DNA of 64,000 nucleotides from Granulicella mallensis (GTDB taxonomy: Bacteria; Acidobacteriota; Terriglobia; Terriglobales; Acidobacteriaceae). Positions 23,228 to 31,886 of the stretch are shown here, piece after piece. The DNA lies in NCBI RefSeq assembly GCF_014203225.1, contig NZ_JACHIO010000024.1:1-64000 (forward strand), written 5' to 3'. A program made the translations under genes and the position numbers. The notes under the pieces are model-generated. The model made no database searches, was not told the DNA's origin, and saw only the letters and a list, made by a program, of their open reading frames with translations. Every line of letters begins with the position of its first letter. Positions within the stretch are counted from its first letter, which is position 1.

Positions 23228-25423
23228 TTATTTGGTAGACCAGTCATACAAATTAGCACCGGCACCGGTCACAGGCTGTTTTGCGTAAGCGTAATGCTGT
23301 GCGAACCGTGCCCATAGAGGACCTTCCACATAAAAGCCTCCCCAGATAGTTGGGTGGGTTCCGTCAATTGTGTAGGTCTGCTGGGTGTTGACATTGCCGA
23401 CTGAAACACCCGCAGGTAATGTCGCCATGTAGGCGCTGAACTGCCCAGTAGCATGTTCATTCAGCACAGGCACACCGTAGTCGTTTGCAATTTGGGTTTC
23501 CAACGCATTCCAAGCATTAACGTTGACATCTTGTTGGAAACTGTTGTGCTGCGGAGCAATCAGGATCAATCGAGCAAATGGATTGGCTTGCAGATAGCCC
23601 TCAATTGCCCTGCGCAAATAGCCACACATGCTCGCTGTCGCAGATGTGTCCACATACGTTCCCGTTGGTGAATCAAAGTTAGTGCCAAGCGCGATGATGA
23701 CCATTTCCATAGTCGCCAAGTCTTGTGCAAGGGTGTTTCCAATAGTCCCGCTGTTGTGATAAGTCTGCGCTTGTTGCCCTGTGGTCGGATTTGCAACTGT
23801 GGATGTGAATCCTTGATTAGTGCCATTGACGGGATCATTACCGTACATCTCAAATATCTGTGAGAATGCCCGGCCAGCGCGTGCGTCCAGTCCTGCCAAA
23901 TTGCAACCTGATGCAGCACAAAAACCGTTAGTGATGGAAGATTGACCTAAGCGACTATCGCCACAGAACCAAACATTGATGTTAGTCAGCGGCGTAAGCG
24001 GACGGCCTCTGTATGGATTGATAATTGGAGGAATGCCGCCAGCAGATGTACAAGGTGCAAAGTAAGGAACTTTACCTGTTGCAGGCGACCACATCAAACT
24101 CATAAAAACAGCATTGTTTGGAATTGGAATTGCTTGCCCTGCTGCAAATGTCGTTGTAGGAATAGCAGATAAAAATGTACCGTCTGCTTTATAGAAACAA
24201 TGTCCAAAGTTTGCATTTCCGGGGCTGCCGTTCTGCATAGCGCAAGACACAAAACTCAGCCCTGCGCAAGGCGTGAGTAGACTGCTTCTTAAAGACGCAG
24301 CGACACCGGTTGTATTGATTGTGCCATCGACAACATTGCGACAGCCTGCAAGAGCATTATTTATATCGATGAGGTTGCGCCCATTAGGCCAAATACCGAC
24401 CTCTGCATGTGGGACTGTCGTAATACCAAGCCCTGCCGCAAGTTGAGCTGCTGCGGTAGTAGCTACAGCCGCATCCTTTGCATCTATCGTGCTACCCGGA
24501 TAAGTGCCATAGGCCTGCCAGGGCGCGAGGACAGTTCCGTAGTTAATCATCAAGCTATTTGGGTTGGCGATTACGTGGGTGTTGGCCAGAGTAATCCGCA
24601 TGTAGGCAATGTTCGCGTTAGACGGAGCGGAGATAGCCGTATCAGCACCATGCATCGTCGTATCGTCGACAACCCATGTGAAATTTTGATCGAAATACGA
24701 AATGCGCTGCACGCTAGGAAGCGAATCAGTCGAAATGAATTGTTGTCCGGCTGTGATTGGAATGAAATCACTGACGGCTACATTAGCCGAGGTATTAGCA
24801 GTGACTACCCCGCCCGTATTCAAGAAAGCATTCTGTGTGCAGGCAGCTACATTGCAGAGTTGCAAGAGAGAACTGCCAGTCGGTTGTTTTGAGGCGAGCG
24901 AAGCAAGTGCTCCCAAAGAAGCGACACCGGGAACACCTTGAGGTCCAGTGGGACCAACAGGACCAACATTCCCTTGAATGCCTTGAGGACCAACAGGACC
25001 GACTACACCTTGAGGACCAATGGGGCCGGACTGAACAGTGACCTGAGCTGCAAGGTCCGGTTCATAGGTATCGAAGTCGAAGGTCAAACCTGTAGGCCAC
25101 TGAACACAGCCATAACCAGGGCCGAGAAGATTGTTGCCTGTCACGTTGTCTATGAGCCTGACCGCATAGCCAATGTTGATTGGGGTTGTCAGATTAGGAT
25201 CGGCAAGGAGTATTTGAAACGCGCCATTGGTGACGACAGCGGAGACTTTGTAGACTGTAGTCGGTCCAGGAGCAACACCACCTGTCTTGTATGAGAGAGG
25301 CTTGCCTTTATTGTCTACAGGTGTGAAATAAATTGTTGCATTGGTTATTGGTGTGCTGCTCGAATCACGAAGATTAGATGCAGACACTACGGTGTAACCC
25401 ACCGTTGCAGTGAGACTTGCCAT
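23228..25423 (-). CDS. Tail fibre with collagen-like stalk and SGNH hydrolase domain
   Basis: A 731-residue receptor-binding protein. An N-terminal ~130-residue beta domain probably attaches to the tail. A short collagen-like stretch follows (about 133-167, Gly-Pro-x repeats such as GPIGPQGVVGPVGPQG). The C-terminal third is an SGNH/GDSL esterase with GDSRLGQ (nucleophile block), ALGTNFD (Gly-Asn block) and DGTHPT (Asp-His block), all catalytic residues being present. It would de-esterify or cleave a surface polysaccharide during adsorption. It is the last gene of the leftward tail and lysis operon and ends at a terminator. Two truncated relatives lie to the right, at 60584 and 62411. Confidence 0.85.
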   Translation of the reverse strand: MASLTATVGYTVVSASNLRDSSSTPITNATIYFTPVDNKGKPLSYKTGGVAPGPTTVYKVSAVVTNGAFQILLADPNLTTPINIGYAVRLIDNVTGNNLLGPGYGCVQWPTGLTFDFDTYEPDLAAQVTVQSGPIGPQGVVGPVGPQGIQGNVGPVGPTGPQGVPGVASLGALASLASKQPTGSSLLQLCNVAACTQNAFLNTGGVVTANTSANVAVSDFIPITAGQQFISTDSLPSVQRISYFDQNFTWVVDDTTMHGADTAISAPSNANIAYMRITLANTHVIANPNSLMINYGTVLAPWQAYGTYPGSTIDAKDAAVATTAAAQLAAGLGITTVPHAEVGIWPNGRNLIDINNALAGCRNVVDGTINTTGVAASLRSSLLTPCAGLSFVSCAMQNGSPGNANFGHCFYKADGTFLSAIPTTTFAAGQAIPIPNNAVFMSLMWSPATGKVPYFAPCTSAGGIPPIINPYRGRPLTPLTNINVWFCGDSRLGQSSITNGFCAASGCNLAGLDARAGRAFSQIFEMYGNDPVNGTNQGFTSTVANPTTGQQAQTYHNSGTIGNTLAQDLATMEMVIIALGTNFDSPTGTYVDTSATASMCGYLRRAIEGYLQANPFARLILIAPQHNSFQQDVNVNAWNALETQIANDYGVPVLNEHATGQFSAYMATLPAGVSVGNVNTQQTYTIDGTHPTIWGGFYVEGPLWARFAQHYAYAKQPVTGAGANLYDWSTK

Positions 25424-25522
25424 TGAGTGTGTTTCCTAATGAATGTGGAGGATTTGTTACTGAAGGGGATGTTTAGAAGAGTGCCGAATAGAGTGTGTCT
25501 TCCCTATTCGCACCGTCTTTGA

Positions 25523-26074
25523 TTACCGATGGAGCCAAGCGTAGAGAAGAGGCCAGATAAGGTGTAGAAACTGAACAATCAGAATCCAGAGGATTCCACC
25601 GACACCAATTGCCTTGTACAGTTCTTTGCCCTGCCGCACGGCTTTGAGAACAGCATTCCCTGCCATGCCGAGCGCAGAACAGATAGTGATGAACCACTTA
25701 ACAGAGCGAATGTCTTTAGTGACAGACTTGTGTTGCTCTTTCAATTCGCTGACTTGGCTCGTGATGTGAGATCGGAATTCCTGATCCTGCTCATGCCATG
25801 TTTCGTGTTTAGCAACGAGGCCCTCAAGCAATTCAGTGTTTCGCCCTATCTGGCCAGGGACTTTATCAGTCCCCACAAGAGAGGTGATGTCCTGTTGCAT
25901 GGTTTCCAGCTTCTCGTCCTGACTGTCTAATCGCCGTTCTATCTTTTCGCGGTGTTCGTTCAATTTCTGTTCCATCAGGTCGAGTGTTTGTCGCTCACTC
26001 TGAGCAATTGCTAAGTGAATTTCGCCAGCCGGAAGCCCATCCAAGTCGCGTATGGTGATGTTTTGTGGAGGCAT
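25523..26074 (-). CDS. Holin-like or spanin-like lysis protein with coiled coil
   Basis: A 183-residue protein with a long charged coiled coil (about residues 20-125) and two hydrophobic segments near the C-terminus (WFITICSALGMAG and IGVGGILWILIVQFLHLIW). Its start overlaps the stop of the endolysin gene by one base (TAATG), so the two are translated together. Position and membrane segments fit a holin or a holin-associated protein, but the coiled coil makes it atypical. It follows the lysozyme instead of preceding it. Confidence 0.6.
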   Translation of the reverse strand: MPPQNITIRDLDGLPAGEIHLAIAQSERQTLDLMEQKLNEHREKIERRLDSQDEKLETMQQDITSLVGTDKVPGQIGRNTELLEGLVAKHETWHEQDQEFRSHITSQVSELKEQHKSVTKDIRSVKWFITICSALGMAGNAVLKAVRQGKELYKAIGVGGILWILIVQFLHLIWPLLYAWLHR

Positions 26075-26514
26075 TATTCGCTGCTCCCGCTGAACATCTC
26101 TTGCTCGGCTGCGCGTCTCCGCTCAAGGCCGGGCTGCACCTTCCCACCGGCATACACCCAAACGCTGAACTGCTTCGCGGCTGCGGTGTAATCGCCTGTA
26201 TTGAGCACGCGAAGAAGAGTGGATGTGGTGAAGTTTCCAACCCCCTCATTGAAAGTGAAGTCACAGAGAGCGTCGAACTGCCCTTGCGTGAGCGAGACTT
26301 TGACCTGACGGTTGACGCAAGCAATCGCTACCGCCATGTCCGACAGAAGCAGACTGTCTGCCTGTTCGTTTGTGATCGTCTGACCGGGATGGACATCGCC
26401 TGTATGTCCAAAGCCGATTGTCCAGATACCGGCTACATCTTGGTACGCAGTGAGCCGAAGCCCCTCAAACTGTTTGGTCAGTGAGAGGCCCTGAGGGCTG
26501 ATTTGATATGTCAT
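26074..26514 (-). CDS. Endolysin, GH24 phage-type lysozyme
   Basis: About 146 residues. A T4-lysozyme-type muramidase that cuts the glycan strands of peptidoglycan at the end of infection. The catalytic triad pattern E-8-D-5-T is seen in KQFEGLRLTAYQDVAGIWTIGFGHTG, given here in parts: E in FEG, D in QDVAG, T in WTIG. FNEGVGNF in the second half is also typical. There is no signal peptide. An upstream start at 26541 is possible; ATG 26514 gives a protein beginning at the lysozyme domain. Coupled to the holin-like gene by TAATG. Confidence 0.9.
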   Translation of the reverse strand: MTYQISPQGLSLTKQFEGLRLTAYQDVAGIWTIGFGHTGDVHPGQTITNEQADSLLLSDMAVAIACVNRQVKVSLTQGQFDALCDFTFNEGVGNFTTSTLLRVLNTGDYTAAAKQFSVWVYAGGKVQPGLERRRAAEQEMFSGSSE

Positions 26515-26602
26515 TGAAGGGGAATCTCGTAGTGCGGACATGCAGGGGCATAGAGGCCCAAAGGAATCGGGCTTCTATGCGCTCACTGCAAAGGGGATTT
26601 AG

Positions 26603-29395
26603 TTATTGAATGTAAATCTCTGCCACCTGGGCCTGTACTGAAGACGAAGCGCTCGGGACAGAACTCGATGCTCCACCAACACCCGGAACAGCATTCACAA
26701 AAACCGAGATGCCAGACAGATTCGTTCCAGTAGGAACAGTCAATGTATAGGTAGTCAAATTTCCTGCTGAATTAGCGAGAGGAGAGGTTGTGCTTCCTCC
26801 TAAAGAGGCATTAATACTAACGCTCCCACTTGGCGAAGTGGCCGATTGCCTAAGGATCGTAGTACAGATAACCGTCAGGGTCATGTTGGCGGCAGCAACT
26901 ACGGAGTTAAAACCTGACCATGCCCCACTGCCTATTGCTGTTGTATTCGATGTCTTACCGACAGCAAAGGTGGAGGTACTCGATCCCGACACCGTGGCAT
27001 ATGAACTCAGATTTCCGTCATATGCAGCGGCAGGCGTCGTGGTGGTTCTGGTTCCTAATTCGCTAAAAGTTGTCGGTTGGTATTTACCGCCATTCGTTCC
27101 TGTACCTCCACCCCCTCCACCTGAGCCAGCAAAAGGCGTCACAATAGAGTCGATGAGGAAGTATCCGAGCTTGCCGAGAAAGTCAGACTGATTTGTCGTT
27201 GCTATCGGTGTGACATTGCCGCCCACATAGGTTGGATCGATATAGTACACGTAATAGAGAGTTTGTTGAGTCAGGCCTGAGATCGTCACGGCTCCACCAG
27301 GGAAGACAGGCAAAGACAACTGGCCGACAAGCGCGGTGAAGGGATTGCACTCGATAGCAGCGGTTCCATCGGGATACGCTTCCCCGACGAGTGAGCCTTT
27401 ACCGACACCGTCCTGAGTCTGAACAGATAGAACCAATCCTGCGGTGAAGCCGTCGAGTTCCACCCATACAGAGGTTGCACCATTACCGCGTATTGATCGA
27501 ATCCGAACGTCATACTGTTGGCCGGATACAACACCACTAATGAAGTAGAAATTGCTATTGACCGACGCTGACCCCGCATCAGTCCAATTGGCTGCACCGA
27601 CAGGCTGATATTGAACCTGTATCTGGGTAACGAGGATGTCTAGAGGCGTTGTCCAGTTGACTTGGATTCGTGGCGCTACCGAACCGTCAGGCTGTAGCAG
27701 AGCCGTTGCAGCCGAGGAGATCAACTCCATGTCCGTCGGCGGGGCCGGGGTATAGGGAGCCTGAAGCGATGGCGCGGCTGGCACGTCATAGACGGTCAGC
27801 TCTTCGGCTACGCTCCAGTCATAGATTGTTGGGTCGGTTTCATTGACGCCGAGCGTGATACTGAGGAGAGGCCCTGCATCGGTCTGATCGGTGGTGAACT
27901 GAAATGAGTTCACTTCGAGCAGTTTGTCTGTCCAACCCATCTGAGAACACGTCATATTGAACGTGTCCATTGGCTGCAAGGCGAATGCGGCAAGAGACAT
28001 CTTCAGCGTGCCCGAACCCATTTGCATCCGGTTGCGGAGTAACGCAATCTTGGCTAGACGCTGCGCCTGGGCGATGCTGAGAACCTGAATGAAATCCTTT
28101 TGGAGCGGGAGAACAACTTCACCGTCTTCGGTCAGATATTCATCGTTTGCATAGCCGTGAAGAGTGTCCGCTGCATAGTCTGGATATGAAGTCGGCTGGA
28201 AGGCGAAGGGAAAGTTATCCTGTATTTGGCCGTTGTACCAACCATTCGAGTCGTACAGGTTGCCAGCAACGTTAAAGGGGAAATTTGGTGCTGTGTACTT
28301 GCCGCGAACAAGATTCGAGATGTCACGGAAGCCTTTAGTGGTCCAATCAACAGAGTCAATCAGATGGTCGCTGTTGAATGATGCTGAAGGTCCGTAATAG
28401 GCTGCGGGATAGATGAACCATTGACCGCCTATTCGGCTTATCTTCCCACCCATCGACTCCATGAGGGTCGATATGATATCTCCGACAGCGGTTCCGGTGT
28501 CATAGTGCCAATGGCATGAATAACGGCTTTCAGTACCGCCCGCAGCAAGGGCAACCTGTTCGTCGCAGATGTTGGCTGCTGCAATCAGTTGGTCCTGATT
28601 TACGCTGTCGTCACCGAGGCCCCATTCAGGGTCAGTCAGAACATCATTGATGATGAGGGCTGCATTGGCAGAGTATGTGGGCGTTGTTCCTACGCGAGGG
28701 TCAACGACAGGCTTTCCATGCACCGTGAACCTTACTTCAGGCTCAGAAGGAAACATAGACGAGTCATATTCGACTTTGAGGTAGACATAGGTACAGCCAC
28801 CCACAAAGGGAGACTTGCCGGATGATGCAGCCCAGGTAGGATCGTTTGCGGTGAGACCACCGATGACATCACCAGGAAGTTGTTCTCCATAGCGAGCTTC
28901 ACAGTAGACAAGAGTTCCGAAATTGTATTGAACGCCGTTAGGGCCTTGGTGGGAATTACCGTCAGCATTGCCACCGAAGTTATATCCGTTTTGTGTGGTG
29001 TTGCCAGCGCTGGTGGTATCCCAATAAACCTGTCTGCCGTCAAGGTAAAGATTCTCAATGGCGAAACATTCATGAGTAGCGATGACGATTACATAATTGA
29101 ATTGGTCATGGTGACCGCCTGTAGTCGAACGATAGATTTGAATTCCACCGACACGCTGAATCCCATAGATGATTTGTCTATATGAGGCAGCTTGACGAGT
29201 GGTGATGTTGACGCCACGGTTGGCTGTAAGCGCATTGGCTATGGCCCCGGCTTCCATGCTGATACCGCTGATAGCCAGCGATGCCATGATCTTGTCGAAC
29301 CAGGGACTCGCTACGAGTGCGGGGTCTAGAAATGCGGCGACACCCATGCCAACAGCGCCAATCAGCTCACTTGCTCCAACCAAGGCCTTACTCAT
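26603..29395 (-). CDS. Tail tip / host-specificity protein J-like
   Basis: About 930 residues. The N-terminal region has a hydrophobic stretch (SELIGAVGMGVAAFLDP) and an RGVNITTRQAASYRQIIYG motif of the tail-tip hub family. The middle reads as the J-like beta hub domains, one or two fibronectin-III-like modules follow (PAPPTDMELIS, then VQYQPVGAANWTDAG), and the last ~150 residues are Ser/Thr/Gly rich and probably trimeric. It would form the tip of the tail and take part in host recognition. ATG 29395 has AGGAACAC upstream; the longer frame to 29482 overlaps the preceding gene and is less likely. Confidence 0.82.
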   Translation of the reverse strand: MSKALVGASELIGAVGMGVAAFLDPALVASPWFDKIMASLAISGISMEAGAIANALTANRGVNITTRQAASYRQIIYGIQRVGGIQIYRSTTGGHHDQFNYVIVIATHECFAIENLYLDGRQVYWDTTSAGNTTQNGYNFGGNADGNSHQGPNGVQYNFGTLVYCEARYGEQLPGDVIGGLTANDPTWAASSGKSPFVGGCTYVYLKVEYDSSMFPSEPEVRFTVHGKPVVDPRVGTTPTYSANAALIINDVLTDPEWGLGDDSVNQDQLIAAANICDEQVALAAGGTESRYSCHWHYDTGTAVGDIISTLMESMGGKISRIGGQWFIYPAAYYGPSASFNSDHLIDSVDWTTKGFRDISNLVRGKYTAPNFPFNVAGNLYDSNGWYNGQIQDNFPFAFQPTSYPDYAADTLHGYANDEYLTEDGEVVLPLQKDFIQVLSIAQAQRLAKIALLRNRMQMGSGTLKMSLAAFALQPMDTFNMTCSQMGWTDKLLEVNSFQFTTDQTDAGPLLSITLGVNETDPTIYDWSVAEELTVYDVPAAPSLQAPYTPAPPTDMELISSAATALLQPDGSVAPRIQVNWTTPLDILVTQIQVQYQPVGAANWTDAGSASVNSNFYFISGVVSGQQYDVRIRSIRGNGATSVWVELDGFTAGLVLSVQTQDGVGKGSLVGEAYPDGTAAIECNPFTALVGQLSLPVFPGGAVTISGLTQQTLYYVYYIDPTYVGGNVTPIATTNQSDFLGKLGYFLIDSIVTPFAGSGGGGGGTGTNGGKYQPTTFSELGTRTTTTPAAAYDGNLSSYATVSGSSTSTFAVGKTSNTTAIGSGAWSGFNSVVAAANMTLTVICTTILRQSATSPSGSVSINASLGGSTTSPLANSAGNLTTYTLTVPTGTNLSGISVFVNAVPGVGGASSSVPSASSSVQAQVAEIYIQ

Positions 29396-29466
29396 GTGTT
29401 TTGTGTTCCTAAATAGAAAGACCGCTCTGAATGAGCGACCCTGTGTGTTCTGGAGCGTGTGCCTGC

Positions 29467-29910
29467 TTAGGAGGTCTTCCACGCGCGAGTAATGACTGAA
29501 ATGGGAAACTGCATCAGGCCGGTTTCACCGATGCTGATTGCATATCTGCCATCGATGCCGACGAAGCCAGCGATGAGCTGTGTTCCGTTCTGAATGGTGA
29601 CAAGATCGCCACGTTGCGCAAGCAAAGGCTTCGACCATTCGGTGAGTCCATGCTTGGCTGCACAATAGGCGGCTGCATCAGCTACGGTTGTGCCGTTCGC
29701 TACAGACTTGATGAGTGCGAATGCAGAGGCTTCGTCGGTGTATTTGCCCCGGAAGTCGCTGGCGATATCCACGCCTGTCATTGCCTGAATCGCATCTGCT
29801 GCCATCAGGCAACAGTCCGATGTGCCCCACTTGAAAGAAACATTTTTGTGAGCAGCGATGAATGCAGGTAGGAGTTGTGTGTCCCACTTTGGGAGTCTTA
29901 CAAGCGCCAT
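29467..29910 (-). CDS. DUF6950-like tail assembly protein (NlpC-type cysteine protein)
   Basis: A 147-residue protein with the pattern of DUF6950/lambda-K-like tail proteins: KWGTSDCCLMAADAIQAMTG with a likely nucleophilic cysteine, a frg.Y motif, QRGDLVTI, and a C-terminal AW. Such proteins sit between the tail-tip genes and may cut peptidoglycan locally during DNA injection or help tip assembly. The catalytic histidine is not obvious. It starts 2 bp after the GIY-YIG gene ends, and in the uninterrupted phage it would directly follow the tail protein at 30669. Confidence 0.7.
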   Translation of the reverse strand: MALVRLPKWDTQLLPAFIAAHKNVSFKWGTSDCCLMAADAIQAMTGVDIASDFRGKYTDEASAFALIKSVANGTTVADAAAYCAAKHGLTEWSKPLLAQRGDLVTIQNGTQLIAGFVGIDGRYAISIGETGLMQFPISVITRAWKTS

Positions 29911-29912
29911 GA

Positions 29913-30572
29913 TTAGCTGCCCCAGATGAGGGCTGGAGACGCTTCCGACTTACGTCTCAGTCGTGCCTCACGCATCTTTTGGCGTGTCGTCTCTGAGAGT
30001 TTCTTACCGAAGTTCGGGTGATTCTCACCTTTTACGGCGTCACTGATTTTGCGGCGGTGAGCTTCTGTGAGCTTGTTGCCAAGACAATAGGTATTGCCTT
30101 TCTGTGAGTCACTCATCTTTTGGCGTGTTGCTTCCGTAAGTTTCTTACCCTTGCTCCACGAAGGATGTCCCATGAGCGATTGGCTTTGCTTTCGGCGGGA
30201 CTCATCAGAGCGTTTGTGTCCCATATGCGACTCGCTCAATTTCTTACAAGTCTCATCGGATCGCTTTCCGTTAGCACCGCCTTCGGTCCTGTTGTAGCCG
30301 AAGTCAGGATTCATAGAATCATGAGTAAAGATGGCTCGACGCTCCATGTCGTCTAGCTCTGCTTTGCTGAAGGCTTGATGAAGGCAAACGATGTCGAACG
30401 ATTCCAGGCCGTGCTTTCTCATTGCGCAATACAAATGAGCATTGCTTCTCACAGCACGCGCTTCTTTCTTGTGCTGTTTCCATCGATGTTCGATAGTTCT
30501 TGCAGTCTGTCCTATGTAAACCTTTCCATTGATTCGATTACGAACCAAATAGATATAACCGTAGATGTTCAA
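29913..30572 (-). CDS. GIY-YIG homing endonuclease with NUMOD3 repeats
   Basis: A 219-residue mobile endonuclease. The nuclease domain begins GYIYLVRNRINGKVYIGQT (the G-Y-I and Y-I-G strands) with R in EHRWKQH, and is followed by about five NUMOD3 DNA-binding repeats (KRSDETCKKLSESHMGH and relatives, each about 20 residues). It would cut a phage relative lacking it and copy itself in. It is inserted between two tail genes. Its last residues (ALIWGS) echo the end of the upstream tail protein (SLNWGS), which suggests that it took over the original 3' end of its target gene and supplied that gene with a substitute end. Confidence 0.88.
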   Translation of the reverse strand: MNIYGYIYLVRNRINGKVYIGQTARTIEHRWKQHKKEARAVRSNAHLYCAMRKHGLESFDIVCLHQAFSKAELDDMERRAIFTHDSMNPDFGYNRTEGGANGKRSDETCKKLSESHMGHKRSDESRRKQSQSLMGHPSWSKGKKLTEATRQKMSDSQKGNTYCLGNKLTEAHRRKISDAVKGENHPNFGKKLSETTRQKMREARLRRKSEASPALIWGS

Positions 30573-30668
30573 GTAACTGTGTTCCTTTGCAGGCGTGGCG
30601 AATCAATCCACGCGCACATAGGCGATGGATGGACCGAGCGCTGCTGATTGTGTGGCGGTAAGAGAGGG

Positions 30669-31220
30669 TTAAGAACCCCAATTCAACGAGATGTCGTTCA
30701 AAATTTCTACAAAATTGAAGGCACTGTCGGTCGGGAATTCCATGTTCTGATCTGCCGCCGTCCATAGCCGGGCTGAAGCCCTTTGCAGGTTGGCCAGGCG
30801 ATTCTCTAGAGCAAGAGAAACGGTGATCGTATTGGCCCCGGTTGTGATGTGTGGCTTGTCTACCTGACCGCTGAAGAGCAAATAGGGTGTGCCGATGATC
30901 TGCCCGCTATTCAGGCACGCGAACCACACTTGAGCTGGAGCGCCTAACTGAATGTCAGTAAGACAAGCTGAGTAGAGTGCAGGGTCGATGCCAGATAAAG
31001 TCAGAGCTGTTCCTGCTGCCTGGACTTCTGTTCCCTCACTGATCGTTCCCACGCCACCGAGAGAGCCGACACCGAGATAGGTGTTGGAGTTGTAAACAAG
31101 AGGACCGACACCGCTCCATATGAACTGTGGGCCGGATTTGAATTGAAGTGAGGCCAGGAATGCAGGCACGACAACAGAGGCCTGAAGCGCAGCCAACATG
31201 AGTGGATCAATTGTTCTCAT
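30669..31220 (-). CDS. Tail protein, DUF2163-like
   Basis: A 183-residue tail-tip protein of the kind found between the distal tail protein and the NlpC-like protein in gene-transfer-agent-like and HK97-like tails. The pattern YLGVGSLGGVGTISEGTE, LFSGQVDKPHI and ENRLANLQRASARLWTAADQ fits DUF2163/BR0599-type proteins, although it is shorter than most. It ends SLNWGS. The GIY-YIG gene is 96 bp downstream. It probably forms part of the baseplate hub. Confidence 0.65.
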   Translation of the reverse strand: MRTIDPLMLAALQASVVVPAFLASLQFKSGPQFIWSGVGPLVYNSNTYLGVGSLGGVGTISEGTEVQAAGTALTLSGIDPALYSACLTDIQLGAPAQVWFACLNSGQIIGTPYLLFSGQVDKPHITTGANTITVSLALENRLANLQRASARLWTAADQNMEFPTDSAFNFVEILNDISLNWGS

Positions 31221-31222
31221 GT

Positions 31223-31855
31223 CTATCTGGCCTCTATCACGGAGATCGTGACGGCATTCAGTCTTGTTTCAGCGCTCAGAATGGATCGTTTGTTGCTGGA
31301 TAGGCGAAAGAGCCCTTGTGGATGATTGAGGATGACCGGTTCACCGTCTGTCGTAGCCTCGCGAATAGAAGGCCAAACAGAGATGATCGCGCCACCGTTA
31401 ACATCGGAATCAACCTGAGTCAAAACACGATGCAGACGATAACCAATCTGGAGATGATCGCCCGGTAGGAGCAGACGATAGGTGTTCGGTGTCCATCCAC
31501 GAGTGGCAAGCGTATAGCTCATGGGAGCCGTGACGCCATTGCAGACAGGGGTGCCACTTGCTGAACCGCTAGGAGAGATGTGGAAGGGATGGCCGAGATA
31601 GAAGACATTGGTCATACCTCTGCATTCGCCCAAGAAGCCTTCCCATGCGGCGACGGTTTCGGATGTCATCTGCGGGAGAGTGAGGTCGGCAGTCCAGAAA
31701 TCTGCACCGGGCCATGCCTGGACCTGCTGAACACCTGTAAAGGGTGAGGTCGATACAGGTGTTGTGTCGTTCATGGAGAGATTTAGCTGTTTGATTCCGG
31801 GGGCGCACGGAAACGCGACGATATTAACGCCGTTATAGGTGCCGATTGTGGACAT
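31223..31855 (-). CDS. Minor (distal) tail protein
   Basis: A 210-residue beta-rich protein between the tape measure and tail-tip genes, the place of the distal tail protein. A long strand-rich N-terminus, FYLGHPFHISP, then GDHLQIGYRLHRVL and a VWPSIREATTDGEPV motif are shared by phage tail proteins that describe a coordinate-like hub. It is 2 bp upstream of the DUF2163-like gene on the same strand. Assignment is by position and general pattern. Confidence 0.6.
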   Translation of the reverse strand: MSTIGTYNGVNIVAFPCAPGIKQLNLSMNDTTPVSTSPFTGVQQVQAWPGADFWTADLTLPQMTSETVAAWEGFLGECRGMTNVFYLGHPFHISPSGSASGTPVCNGVTAPMSYTLATRGWTPNTYRLLLPGDHLQIGYRLHRVLTQVDSDVNGGAIISVWPSIREATTDGEPVILNHPQGLFRLSSNKRSILSAETRLNAVTISVIEAR

Positions 31856-31886
31856 AGATATTCCTAGAAATGTATGAGGGGTGAAG

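Noticed and set aside
24930..25040. Short regularly repeated GGACC/AACAGG-like units that look array-like
   Set aside because: They encode the Gly-Pro-x collagen-like stalk of the tail fibre in frame; no spacers of CRISPR size exist and no cas gene is present. No CRISPR array is seen anywhere in the window.
23500..25400. Diversity-generating retroelement acting on the tail fibre
   Set aside because: No reverse transcriptase gene and no template/variable repeat pair were seen near the fibre; the divergent fragments are better explained by allele exchange.
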